The position numbers and the translations under genes were made by a program. The notes beneath the pieces are model-generated. The model saw only the letters and a list, made by a program, of their open reading frames with translations, searched no databases and was not told where the DNA came from. Shown piece by piece: positions 1-12,500 of a DNA stretch of 64,000 nucleotides. Every line of letters starts with the position of its first letter. The stretch's first letter is position 1. The DNA comes from Luscinia megarhynchos (taxonomy: Eukaryota > Chordata > Aves > Passeriformes > Turdidae): NCBI GenBank assembly GCA_034336665.1, contig JAPFBE010000002.1:16098906-16162905 (forward strand). The letters run 5' to 3'.

Positions 1-3000
1 GCAGATCCAGTAAAGTCCCCACATACCCATTTAATTCCAGGATAAACAAACATGTGCTGAGGTCACCCCCAAGTTATGGCAGCGTGGGAGCCAGAGGGAT
101 GTCAGCAGGTCAGGCCACAGGGTCAGGGAAGATGATCCCACCTCAGCCCCTGGTACAGTACCATTAACCTCAGAAGCTTCTGGGCAGTTAAAATTTAAAC
201 CCTTGCATAAGTGGTTTGCTGAACCGGTGCCAGAAAGATCAGTGTCTTGCCCATTAATTCTCACTCTCTGAGAAGTAGCAGGGGGAACAGATGAGCCAGA
301 AAACTAAACAGCTTTGGACTGTTTGATCCAACTAGAGGGGCAAATTCCAAAGTCGAGGAAACCTCACAGGCTTTATAAAAAAAGACAAAAGGACTTCAGG
401 GTTTTTATGCCATAACCATGCTTGGGGCTGTGGCAACCACAACTTTGCATGGATGCAGGATATTTTTGCACAGCGAAACAAGCCAAGAAATTATTCATCA
501 TGCTGATTTGTAGGCACAAAATAATTTCACTGGTGTGAAATTCAGCCTCTTATTTCTAACTGGAGAAAAAAAGTTTCCTAACGCTTTTTTTTTTTTTCCC
601 CCTCAATCTCCTACTGAAGAACAAAGCACTCAGTAGAACAGGCAGCCAGGAGACACACTCATTTCCCTGAGTGCCACTAAACTTCTTTAATGGATACAGA
701 TGATAACAAGTATACTAAAAACAAGAATAAAATTATGACTCAAACAGAAGTAATACACTTCCAAAACAAGGCTCTCAACCACACAGGTTTCTCCCAGTGG
801 GGGGAGGCTGTGAGAACAAACAGGTGACACTTTTTAGTCACGTCACTTAACTGCACGCCTGGAGAGCACTTGGAGCTGCTGTTGGTGGGGAGGACTCTGT
901 CAGAACCTCTGCAGAGCATCAACACTGCACTTCAGTAAAGGCTTTCACAATGGTGTAGATGGAACCATTATTTTCCCCCGGGGTTTTAGGCACTGGATTC
1001 TTTCAGGAGCCATTTAATTATTTCGTTTTATTTCTGCTCAATCTGTATAGGAAAGCTTAGTAGAAGGACTGTTCATTTTGACAAGATTCCTCAGGGAAAC
1101 CTCAAGACAAAATAGCAGTAATTTCTTCCACATATAACTCACCAAGAAAAATAGCAGTGGAAATAAAGGGGTAATAAAAGGGAAGATTATATTTTAAAAG
1201 CAATTCCTTAATACCAATGCACAGTGAATATATTTAATGTCATAAACATTGGTTTACTTAGGGAAGACATGAGGAAATGTCAGGAGCAAAGAGACTCTTA
1301 CAGCTAAAATGAAATTAAAACTGGCAAGTGTGGGAGGAGAGAGGAGGGAGGGGGAAAGAGAATCCCCCTAGTGGGAGTCCCATGGTCCTGATGAAGACTT
1401 GATAGCTGTATCCCAGCTGTGTATTTCCTGCTGGTAGGGCTGCCAAAGCACCTGCTAACCTGGTGGCCTTACTGGCTTTCTCTCTCCTTAGAGGGAGACA
1501 GCTGAGGCAGAGACCTGCAGATAAATACACACATCTGTATTCCCTGGTGTGAACTTGCTTGCAGAGAGGAGACAAATCATAAAGTCCTGCTCCTCTGAAC
1601 ATGTAAGAGCTTTATTTCCTCTTCTCTGAAACGTCCAACATCTCTGATCAGGCTCTTGATCTACACAGCCCTACCTTTCTTCCCATCCTCTGGCTACACT
1701 CCTGGCTGAGGACGCCTTATTTCTTCCAAGCACAAGGACACAGGCATTTCAGGGCTCTGCCTGCCACTGGCAGTGCCTTCCTTGCAGGATTGTCCCCATG
1801 CCCCAGCTGAGAGCTTGGTGTTGCTGTCTGGGGAGCTTGGCCAGGGCTCCTGCCCAGCATGGGAGATGCTACCTTCCAGAACAAAGAGGAAACTCCCACC
1901 CAGCAGTTATCAGTATCTTTTCTGATTATAGATCTTTCCTCATGCCTCCACAACCAAGGTATAATCTATGTTCTTAAAGTGATTAAGAGACCACGGTGCC
2001 CAGGCCTGCAAAACAGCACAGTATTTTCTCACCTATACTTGTTCTGAACCTTCTGCACCCTGAAACCTCAAACACTCACTCAACTTTGCACAATTTTAGT
2101 TTAGTAGCAATGAGTTGCCCCTCAGACTTAATATACACCTGACTTTATGATTTGTGATTGATGTGGTAACCATTCCCCAAGTTGATTTCTCAGCTTGCAG
2201 TGGGTCAAGCACATAAATCATGACAGGTTTCAGGCTTGGACTTTAGGATTGAGACTCTTCCCTAGAAAATGTGTTGAAAGTACTCAGTTTGGTCCAGCTC
2301 TCAGCTGAGGATATTGGTGACACATGGCTCAATGTCCAGGACATATCCCTGCAGGTAGATGAGTTCTTCCCTCACACCAGGCAACCAGCCAGACACTGGG
2401 ATCTTAAAAGCAAACTCCATTCCCATAAATTCATATGTCTATAAACTTTACAGCCATGGGGAGCTTTAGGACTCTCTGCTCTATCTTTTGCTTAATTGGA
2501 GCCAAAGAGGCTCATTCAATAAATTCTGTGTCAAGCTCAGAAATTGTGATTGAGCCATGGAGAAAGTTAGCCAAATATTGACATAAGACTAAAAAGGAAT
2601 GGGGAACATACCATATTAAACTCTTTTCATATTGGCTATGTATCCTCATTTACCTTCTATCTTTGCAACAACTCACGTCTCACTTAAGTTTCTAGCTTTA
2701 GGTCTTTGATGCTTTTTTATTCTTTTCCTGATTGATTATTTTTTTTCTTCTCCCCTCCCTCCAACCCCTCCCGCCAAAAAAAAATACTAAACACAACAAA
2801 ACAAAACTAAACACCCTTGTTTGAGATTTAATAGCTTGGTTTTCCAAACTACCATCACTTATACTTCTCTCTACAGTTCCATGAGCAGGCTACTGTTTTG
2901 TTGCTAAAAGCTGATTTATTTTATATTACCTACCATTTTATTTTAGTGTGAGAAGCCCTGGAGAGCTTAAAAAGAGCCTCTTGAAGGAGAGACAGCAGCC

Positions 3001-6000
3001 ATTTAGAATGTATGGGAATTTTTGTGGTGCTTGTTCCTACAGATGACCCTGGCACAACAGATAGACACGTAAATGTTTACCTCAGCTGAGGCTCTGGTGC
3101 TTGGCCATCAAGGCCAAGTTTTTGCCATAAGAACTGTGCCTTTGAGGAGTTAAATTACAGAATTGAAATGACTTAGAGAAAATGCTGATCCCAGAGTTAT
3201 ACTACACTGACTGGACTACTGGAGCTGTGTTTGGGCATTCAGGCATTAGGTCTTCTGCATTTGATTTTAATTCTCTTCATAACGTTGTTCTAATTTTTTA
3301 CAAGGCAGAACTCTTGGGAAAGGAGAAAAGGAAAGCAATTATGAGAGAAACATATATTATACAGAAAGAAAAGCCTGGGGCATGATTGCTTTTACAGCAG
3401 GCAGCTGCAGGATCCCATACATAACCAACAGCAATACAAAGCTCCCTTCCTTGTGGTGCAGCAGATGTGGTTAGCAAAGACTTTAAGGAAGACTCAGGAA
3501 TTTCGTGGGTATCAAACTGACCTGGGTATGTTCTTTTACAGTTTCTGTGGCCATATCCCTCAGGCTTACACTGGGTCAAGAATGCACAAATTTCTGCTGG
3601 ACAGAAGAGAGAAAAGCAGGCGGAAAAAGAAGAACCAGAGCTTGTGTTCCTCACCTTATACAAACACTGTGTGAGAAAGATCCACTTCAAAAGTATAGGA
3701 AAATTGATGGCAAATGGGAACAATGAGGTAGGAAATATAAGACTCTTAGCTGGAGAGAGTTTTTGACAGTGAAAATTCAAATCAGGTTACTTCCATATCC
3801 CAAAACAGCTGTGATCCTGGGCCTGCCCATCATTGCTTTTCCCAAAATCTTCCCCCATGCACAGACAACTTAGCTCTGTGTGAGCCCAAACTGAAACAGA
3901 TTGCTCCACTTCTAGTGCTCAAATCAGTACCACAAGAGTTAGAGATCTGACTTGATGTTTATCATAAATAGATATTAAATGTGACACTGAGTGCAAACCA
4001 TGCAGCTGAAGTCAGTCTGAGCACAAGAATAATTCTTGCTACACATTGTGGCAGAAAAATCTGCTCTTGTGAGCCTCTGTCCTGCTCCTTCCTCTGAGAG
4101 ACCACTGTGCTAATAAAAAATTTCTGGCTGCTAGGCCCAGTTTATATCCCATTTCCAATCTGTGAATGTTTTCACACTGACAGGCACTGGCTTCAGACTT
4201 CTTGCCTTAACCAGACCCTCAACCCATCAGCTCTGGGGCAATTCTCAGACTGCTGTTCACATCTTCCATGAGAGCAGGTAACAGTGGTGTTATTCTTTAT
4301 CCTCCCCCTCCCCTTGCATCTTTCCTGACACAGCTGACTCCAGATGGTGCTTCTCAAACTGGCAATCTGGTCTCTTCAGTATCTGGATTATCCCTGAAAG
4401 GAGAAGAGGAGGCTCTACAGACTCCTTTTGGCTTGCATAAAACAAAACGACAACTTTCTCCTTTTCCTCCTGCTGATTTTTAAAATAGAGCTATTTGTTT
4501 TCTGTATTCTTATTCTGCTTGACTTAATGAGCCATTCTCCTCAAACACTTCACATTAACATGTTTATGTATTTGCTTGCCTGGCTGGGTTCTTTAATAGC
4601 ATGCCTTTGGTTCAGGTGGTCCCAGCAGAGGCTGCCCTGCCAGGCTGCAGGAAACCCTCCATTCACTGCAGCTGTGTCTCCAAATTATGCTCTGTGACTG
4701 ACTGCTTTTGGGGCAATTGCTCAACAGTAATAAGAAGGAATTTGATAAATTGGGTATTTTTTTTGTACAGGACCTGTTCATACCGTGCCTTGGAGAGACT
4801 GGAATCTGTCTCATTCTTAGCAGGTTTTTTCTGCAGTATTAGCTGAAGATCCTAGCAGGAGGATTATTTAAGAGTAGAGTCTAGATTAAGATATCCTACT
4901 AATTAAGAATGTGGCTAGGAAGGCTGATGCAGAGGGTACCAACAGGTTTGGGGGATAACCCTAAAAGGAAAACCATTTTAATTTTAAAGAAGTTTGGCAA
5001 GCCAATGCCATCCTTGCCAGAAAAGGGATGTCTGATCTGGCTTATTGACTCTGCTGAAGCCTGTTTCCAATGTCAGGCTCATTTCTTTGACAGCTGTTAG
5101 AAGATCTACACCTGCAGGGCTTTTCTTCTCTCTTTTGCCCTCGTGCTGGGTAAACTTGAGTTTTGACTGATGTAGCGGCCACAAGCAGGCAGGCAGGCAG
5201 TGAGAGCAAACCTATCTACCATCCCTACATTGTTGAAAGCTTCCTGTGAAATTGGATTAGCACTTAAATGTTGTGTGGCAGAGCTTTATGTTCTAGGTTT
5301 TGTAAATGTTCTCAAGGAAAAAGGAATAAAAAAATCACTCCTCAAACTCTGTATCATTTGGGGACAATTATAGTATTGCCAGATTAATTACAGTGTTTCT
5401 ACAGTGCTCTCCTCTGATTCTACTATTAGAACACAGCAGAAATCAGAGTCTGTTTTGACCTTTATTCAGAGCCTCCTGTTAAAGTGACTTTCACAACAGA
5501 ACTCAATTTGTCACATTTTATTTGTACTTTAATTTTATTATTAACAGATTAATGAAGCTGGTAATGGATTTCCCAATGCTCCCTTTGGAAATGTGAACTG
5601 TGTCCCTTCCTTACATCAATCTGCTGTCAGCAGATGAAGTGCCTTTGCAAAATGCTATTAACTGTTACCAGAAGCAATTAGTCAAAATAGCAAGTCAGCT
5701 TCAAAAGGAGAGACTCCAGATTCCCTCAGTGTGTTAGGAAAAGCGCATTAGTAGGATTTAATCTCTCCAGCAGCCACAAGCTTTAGGCCCTGCAGTAGGT
5801 GTCTGGGTTAATGACACATAGAAATGTAAATGTATCAGACTTTAATTTGCTCGAAGGAGCAATGCCAGGTTGAAAAAAAGAATAATAAAAAAAATCACTT
5901 TCCGGTGTCATTAAACAGCAATCCCCACAGTGCCAGAAATGCCCACGCTCTGTTGTAAGATACTGTCTCTGTGCCAGCCTTAAAAATCCGTGAGCAAAAT

Positions 6001-6294
6001 CCTGGCCTTCTCAAAGGCAGTAGGAGACAAAGCTTGTGACAATGCTGAGGTCAGGCTTTGTCTTCTTTGTCTTAATTTTCTGGCCCTAACAAATATTTGA
6101 AAAGTATTTCACATCACCTTCCAAAGCATCAAACTCCAGCCCCTTCTCAGACAGCTCTTTTTTTTATTATGCTGTGCCAGAAAGTCACAAGATAATTGCT
6201 AGCGAGACACACACAACCCCCAGCTCGACTTCCCCCCTGGGAAGTGATGGTTTGGCATCATCATTATTCTGACAGCTTTACTGTCTGGTCAGGG
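1..6294. other. Intergenic sequence downstream of HIVEP1, no gene seen
   Basis: Read in six frames. The longest open frame is 160 codons (minus, 3298-3780), with unremarkable composition and no domain I recognise. A short (AGGC)n run lies at 5185-5200. A stretch around 5440-6000 looks possibly constrained (balanced composition, several TAAT cores) but carries no coding signal. In other vertebrates EDN1 lies downstream of HIVEP1. I see no endothelin-type cysteine-rich peptide here. Confidence 0.6.
5185..5200. repeat. AGGC tetranucleotide run
   Basis: Four GCAG-type units (gcaggcaggcaggcag). Confidence 0.85.
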
Positions 6295-6372
6295 GGGACT
6301 CATGGCAGAGGGGGTTGGAATGAGATGATTTTTAAGGTCTCTTCCAACCCAAGGCATTGTATGATTTGATGG
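6295..6372 (+). mobile_element. CR1 3' tail fragment (sense)
   Basis: About 78 bp with the diagnostic CR1 3' UTR wording: gactcatggcagagggggtt, gatgatttttaaggtctctt, ccaacccaaggcattgtatg. CR1 copies in birds are usually 5'-truncated, as here. Boundaries are approximate. Confidence 0.8.
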
Positions 6373-9300
6373 GCCTGATGAAATTGTGTTACTGTGCACA
6401 TACAGAACACAAGGTGTTCTCAGTAAATGGTCCCTAGTAGGAGGAGGTAAGAGTCTGAGGAACAAGGTAGCACTGGGTAAAGAGCCAGCAGTCCCCAGCT
6501 CCCTCATCATTGCTCCAGATGAACTGGCAGGGAGGAATCTGGGGGATGTGAAGCATCTGGTTTAACATCCTACATGCTTAGCAAAAGTTTCAAGCATATG
6601 GTGTGGTATTCCTACTGCTTTCCAGATTGGACATAGCAACAATTGCCTGACTTCTCTTTAAATTCTGGAAAAGGATGTTATCCATCACTATCTCCAGTGC
6701 AGTTCTAAGTACATGTGTATTGCATACACGGGTCCAATTAAAGGGGCAAGGTCACAAAAACAAGAGAAATTCCAGTGATATTGAAAACAAAAAGATTATC
6801 CATTTGTCCCCAGGAATGGGCAGTGAGATTTCTGTCTCTATGCAGAAGGTTAATATTTTTCATGTCATTTGGCCCTTCAAACCCAGTCCCACCTCCTTTG
6901 GGTGGTTGCAGTGGCCCTGATGGCTGCCTGGAGCTGCATCCAGGGGCAATCTCTGGGCTCAGTTCACATGCCCCTCCACAACCCTGCCATATGCCAATAC
7001 TCCCACATTGGGGTTTTTTTTGGAGGCAAAGCACAACTCAACACCAGACCTTGAGGACATTTTTCCTCAAAGAAAACATAAACAGCTGAACCCCACCCAG
7101 GGACTTGGACAAACTACAGTCTGGATAAAAACCACCACCCATTAGCTTGCCAAGATCTCATTGATTAAGAATATGCAGCTCTAATGATTTTGCTGAGTGT
7201 TTGCAGAATGTATTCCTGCTGGGTACTCTTCCCTCCATTGCATTCAAGTGAGTATTCACAGTGCATAAGGTTAAAAGGGCTTTTTTTTCCCCTCCAAGTG
7301 CAGAAGAATACAAGGAGAGTTAGAAGTCCAAGACTAAAAAAAAGCCTGGCACAGTCCACTCTAAGATGTAAGAGCAGCACATCCTATCTTTCTTTGATAC
7401 GAGCTAATGACAGCAAAAGACTGTCCCCTGGTCCCTCAGTCAGCTCTTTCCACTGATTGGAGAGAGAGCTTGTTGAAAAAACACAATGCATTGTTCAAAC
7501 ACTCCCATAAAAATGGCCTTCTCACCATCCAAACACATTGTCTGTCGTCTTAGATCAAGCATGGCTCTTACACTTAAACATTAGCATTAAAAGGCATCCA
7601 TTAAAAGGAGAGTTTAAAATTCTATTTTAAAAAAAGCACAGAAGCTTAAAAGACTAATTATTTGTGTAATCTTCTAGATCAAACGTTGCTGAAATAAAGA
7701 CTTTAACTCTTTTATCAGATAAAACCTGTGTGTGAAGATTGCAAGGAGAGAAGACACTATTAAGATAATCTAGTCTGACCCCATGACCTCAGGTTTTGGC
7801 ATTTCACTGGTACAGGACCCTTTCAGTTGCTCATGTAGCTATATGGAAAATTGAGTAAAACCATGGAGGATGCAGCAGACTACATAAACTTGAATAAAAC
7901 AGACAGGTGTTCATGTTCCTTTAATTTCTGTGTTTGTAGGCAAGGCTCAGTGTTTAAAGGGATGGTCCAAGTTCTCTGCTGATGCAGTTGGTGCAGGTCT
8001 TGCTGAAGCTCATGGATGTCATTTTCCATCAAATGAGGATCTAGCCTGAGGAGCTTCCAACTGCAAGGGAGAACAAAGTAAGTACAAAAGTGCAAATACC
8101 TAGAAAGGGCAATTTGCAGAAGTCTCTGGGTAAACTACCTTCCCAAAGTCTCTCTCAGTTTTTCTTCTTTTTGTCTTTCTATTTTTTATAAGTGCTTAGG
8201 ATTGTGTTCACTGTGCCAGTTTTCAGCAGGACAGGAGGGAGAAGCTGAGACACATTTCCTTGTGTGTGTCTTTTCTGATCTGTTCGAGCTGTCTGATGTC
8301 TTCATATCTAATACATTTGGGACTTTTGATCTGAGTTGGAGGATGTCTCAAGAAGGAAAACAGGATATCCACAGGGGAGCCAGTTGCCCAGTCCAGCAGA
8401 ATTAATCAGCATTAGCTGTGTGAGCTCTTGCTCTGAAACACTGTAAATAAGAAAAGCGTCACAGGTTATTATAGGTATGGGAATAAACAAAGAAAGAAAC
8501 ACAACTTAAACCTCTAAGTGTCAAAAATGGTTTCTGAACCACCCCCTTGATTTTTTGGTGGAGCAAAACTATCTGGTGCCCAGATGAAAACATGACTTCT
8601 GTTTTGCAAAGAGGCACCGTTTCAACATTTGCTTCTGTTCTGGCACCTAGACTGCTTTTGCAAACCAGAGACACACCTAACAGGTGTGTAACAGGTCTGA
8701 AACACAAGAGCTGCCTTCCTGTGCCCAAACAGCCTGGTTACAACGCTGTGCTCTCCCTGGCTTGCTCTGTCTTGCAGCTTGCAGGTTTATCTTTCCCTCT
8801 TCTCTCCTGGCCTCGTTTCTGCCAGCAAGTGCCTGCAGGTGGCCTGGCCAGAGCACAGGAGCTTGGAGCAGCCTCCTGGGAAGGAGGTGTAACTACTGCA
8901 GGAGCCCTTTCACCCAGGGACCCAAGGGACACATCTCCCTTGCTGTGTAGTCCCTGGCTGATAGAGGAGGGAGCTGGTGCTGCACTAGAGGATGGTCACT
9001 GCATCTTCCCTGGCACCTCTTGGTGGCAGAGACTGCCACCACTGCAGTGTTGGTAGCTGAGTATAGAAGAAATGGGCAGCACCATCTCCTCCTCATGCTC
9101 ACATGTTCAGGATGAAGCCCTTGTGATTGGGTTGTACAGAGTATGATCACTCTGGACATAGTGTTCCTGAAGGAACCTTGTTAGATCCTGTGCAGGTCAG
9201 CTGGGTGCCAGAAGGGCAGCTGCTCAGGCTGGGGAATGTTTGAGCATTAGCAGAATCAGGGGATGTAGTAATTTTCTGTTCAAACAGGGAATTTTGGCTT

Positions 9301-9469
9301 CTTGTCAAAATTCCTTCTGAATAGTCAAAAATTTCTGTCAAAAGATGCCTTTTAATTCTTCACGTTGACTTGATTTGCCTTGATCATCCCCTGATAAGGG
9401 ATGGGAAGGGTTAAGTCTCAAGATGATGGCTTTCCCACTCAAGTGCTTCAGGTCTGGGTAGGTCCTGTT
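6373..9469. other. Intergenic sequence between two CR1 tails, no gene seen
   Basis: No supported gene. Positions 7755-7800 contain a phrase (aatctagtctgacccc) that resembles old antisense CR1-type tails, but it is too degraded to bound. A GC-rich patch at 8700-9050 gives a 169-residue open frame (8547-9056, +) without recognisable motifs. Confidence 0.55.
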
Positions 9470-9560
9470 CATAGAATCATGTTTGTGTTGGAAGGGACCT
9501 TTTAAAGGTCACCTATTCCAACCTCCTGCAATGATGACAAACTTCTTTTTCAAAATCTGC
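9470..9560 (-). mobile_element. CR1 3' tail fragment (antisense)
   Basis: Starts with catagaatcatg, the reverse complement of the CR1 ATTCTATG terminus. It continues with ttggaagggaccttttaaag, then gtcacctattccaacctcct. The inner boundary is unclear; weak similarity may extend to about 9.6 kb. Confidence 0.8.
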
Positions 9561-12500
9561 TCCTGCACGAGGCCCTGCACTGAGCAAAATCCCTACTGGT
9601 GCACCTTTTCCTTGTGCTCCTGGGAGTGGGTGGATGTTCTTGGGGATGCTCCCTCCGTGCTGTGTCCCTCACTGCATGTTCACGTTCTGTGAAAAACCCC
9701 TCAGGAAAGTGGGGCTGCAATGGGGATGAGTTCTGTGCCAACAGGTAGGCTCTGAACTCACTTCCATACCCGGGGCTGGAGCAGGAAGATGGTGGGGTGG
9801 CAAACAGCTCTTAGTGATCAGTGATTTTAATGGGGAGCTTATTACTCATTACACAGATGGAACTGTCACTCCATGCTCTCTTTCTCAGGAGGAGGAATCC
9901 AACCCTAAGTTATTTAGGCACCAACAGCAAAACACCTCAGACCTGAATGACCTGCAAATGGAACTTCTGAAGCCCAAAGGGATGTTGTAACTGCCTAAAC
10001 TCAACAAAAAGAGGAAATGCTGGGGGCATTTGACTTTACAAACAGCCTTCAGCTGGCCCATTTCCAGCACAAATGCCTCACGAATGGTAATGGATTTCAA
10101 ATACACTAAAGAGCACAGCCACAAAAACCAAACAAGCCTTAACATTTGACCTTATTGGGGAAAACAAGCCTACAATTACCAAGGAAAACTAAGCATGCCT
10201 AGCTAATTGACTCATCTTAGAACTCCAAGTTTTGTTTCCATGACTGAACCATAGGAATGTAAAGCCTTGCCATCTTTCAGCATGGTTTCCTTAGATCTCG
10301 TGGAATATCTGAAAATCACCAATCACCTCCTAACATTCTGACTAGTCTGTTCAGTATAAAGAGACGAAATGTACAGACAAACATAAATGGCAACACCACC
10401 TTTTTTTTCTTTTTTTGATTTAACATTCCTGGAACAAAACATGAACATCAAATCAATGAATTACAGGCTGTTACACTCTTGTTGCTGTATGCTCATCCAC
10501 CCATGAACATTCCATATAAAATTACCTAATAATCGATTTGAAGTACTTTATTGTAGCATGTTTTCATCCTAAATCAGGAACAGAATTAGCAGTCCAGTGT
10601 CTAGACCTAAGACAGGGGTTTTATCCTCAAAGATAAAAGCCAGAAATGGTGTTAAGCCTTTGCTGGTTTTAGTTATCATTTAAAAAGACCATCTGTAGGT
10701 GCTGAGACTGCTTACAGGGAACAGAAATTTCCCTAAGACATGGGAAGACTATTCTAATCATGTTTTTTTAAGTCATTCATAATGTAACATTCACAATTGG
10801 AGACTGGCCAGAAGTCACCTAAGATGGGTGACATTTTGTGCTCACATGGAAAACCAGGAAAGGAAGGAAAGGATTCCCTGCTATGAGATGGTCATGCTGA
10901 TCTCAGAGGATCTTTCCAAAGCAACTGAAGCAGTGGCCCATCAGATAAGTCAGCTGAAGGTATCTTGAGGGAGCACTCTCACTTGTGGATTGTTTGGTTT
11001 CCATGGCTCTTGGCAAGTCACTCATGCTAAAACTCTGAATTTTTTATTTTGTTTTGATTAAACTGTCCCAATGTTAAATACACGTTTGAAGGGCAGTTTA
11101 CAGGTTTAGAACTGCAGTGTTTATGAAAGCTTAGTGTAGATCATATTGCAAAAAATGAGGACTTCTGGAGTAAGTTATATAGTGACAAATTAATTTTATA
11201 CTGTTTAACTGCAAGTCAGTAAACTCAAGGCGAGATAAATCTGTTAAGAAACCATACAGAATGTTTAGCTAAGTGTAAGGCATGGTATGTCTGTTTCATG
11301 GTGCATCTCTGGCTTTGAGGTGGGCCATATTGTGTTCAGCCTAGTAGGCTGTCTGAGATGAAATGCATGTGATGGGCACTTGAATTTGTATGCAATACAC
11401 TGCTGTCAGACTTTCTGCCAGAGGACTGGCAGACATGGACCAACTGTGAGCTGCTCTAGCCCCAGGGCATAATTTACAGCAACCTGAACTTCAGTAAATT
11501 ACTTGAGAAAGAAAGGGACAAAGGTGTGCACAGCAGCAGTAACAAAAGCAGGGCAGAGCATCCCTGCACCTACACAGTTTGCTTTATTTCAGCTGTGGTC
11601 CAGAAGTTGGGAGTTGCATCTGGGGATGTAATGCTACAGGTCAAGAGATCTGAGAGCAGGTACATTGAACATGTCTCTCTGGTTTAGTTCTTGACCTAAG
11701 AAGTGACAGGTAGGCCATGCTGTAGCTTATTAAAGCCCCAGCAGGAAACACAGACACATTTAATGGAGTACGTGTTCCAAACCCATTATTATTGTTATTA
11801 TATGGACATGCTGCCTCCAAAATCAGGGACCCACAGCACCAACAAACATCATGTATTGCAAGGAGATACCAAGTAAGGTCTAAGTTGAAAGAGCCACAGG
11901 CCACTGGCCACTAATTCTTTTTCTAGTGAGGGCTTTTGGCAGATCACAGGGAAGCATCTGCACGGATCCCACAGAGCTGACTGTGCCCTGTCTGTGCTCT
12001 GGCTGTATTTGTACCCAGCCTTCAGCTGGCACCTGCTTGCACCCTCCTGATGGGAATAGGTTGTGAGAAGGTGCCAGAGTGTGCCTGGGTACTCTGAGGA
12101 GCAGCACTTGTTCTGGCCTTTTAATGTTTAAACAGCTGCGCTGGATTTGCCAGAGGGTGTCTGACAGAGTCGTTAAAAACTGATCCCTGAGTAAACAGCC
12201 CAGTGTTATTTACTCCAACTCAGCTGTGATAATTCACACCATCTGAAGTGCAGCCTAATCTTGCACTGGCAGGTCTCTGAGGTGTCTGCTACCACTTTGA
12301 ACAGAAAGATCCTTGTGGCAAGGGGAATGTGATTTTCCCCATCACTGATGACTCTGGACAAGACAATAAAAGATACAATGCAATTTAAAACAAAAGGAAT
12401 TAATTCAGAATGAAAATGTAATTGCTAATGCAGAAGTCACAGGTTTATGCTCATGCAGGACATCTGTGTGTGCTGACATATTTACAGACGCTGGTTACAG

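Noticed and set aside
3298..3780. 160-codon minus-strand open frame
   Set aside because: No recognisable domain, no splice context, and a composition typical of chance frames in AT-rich intergenic DNA.
7755..7800. Possible antisense CR1 or older LINE tail
   Set aside because: Only one short phrase (aatctagtctgacccc) is suggestive; too short to annotate as an element.
8547..9056. 169-codon + strand open frame
   Set aside because: It sits in a locally GC-rich patch; no motif, signal peptide or neighbouring exon supports it.
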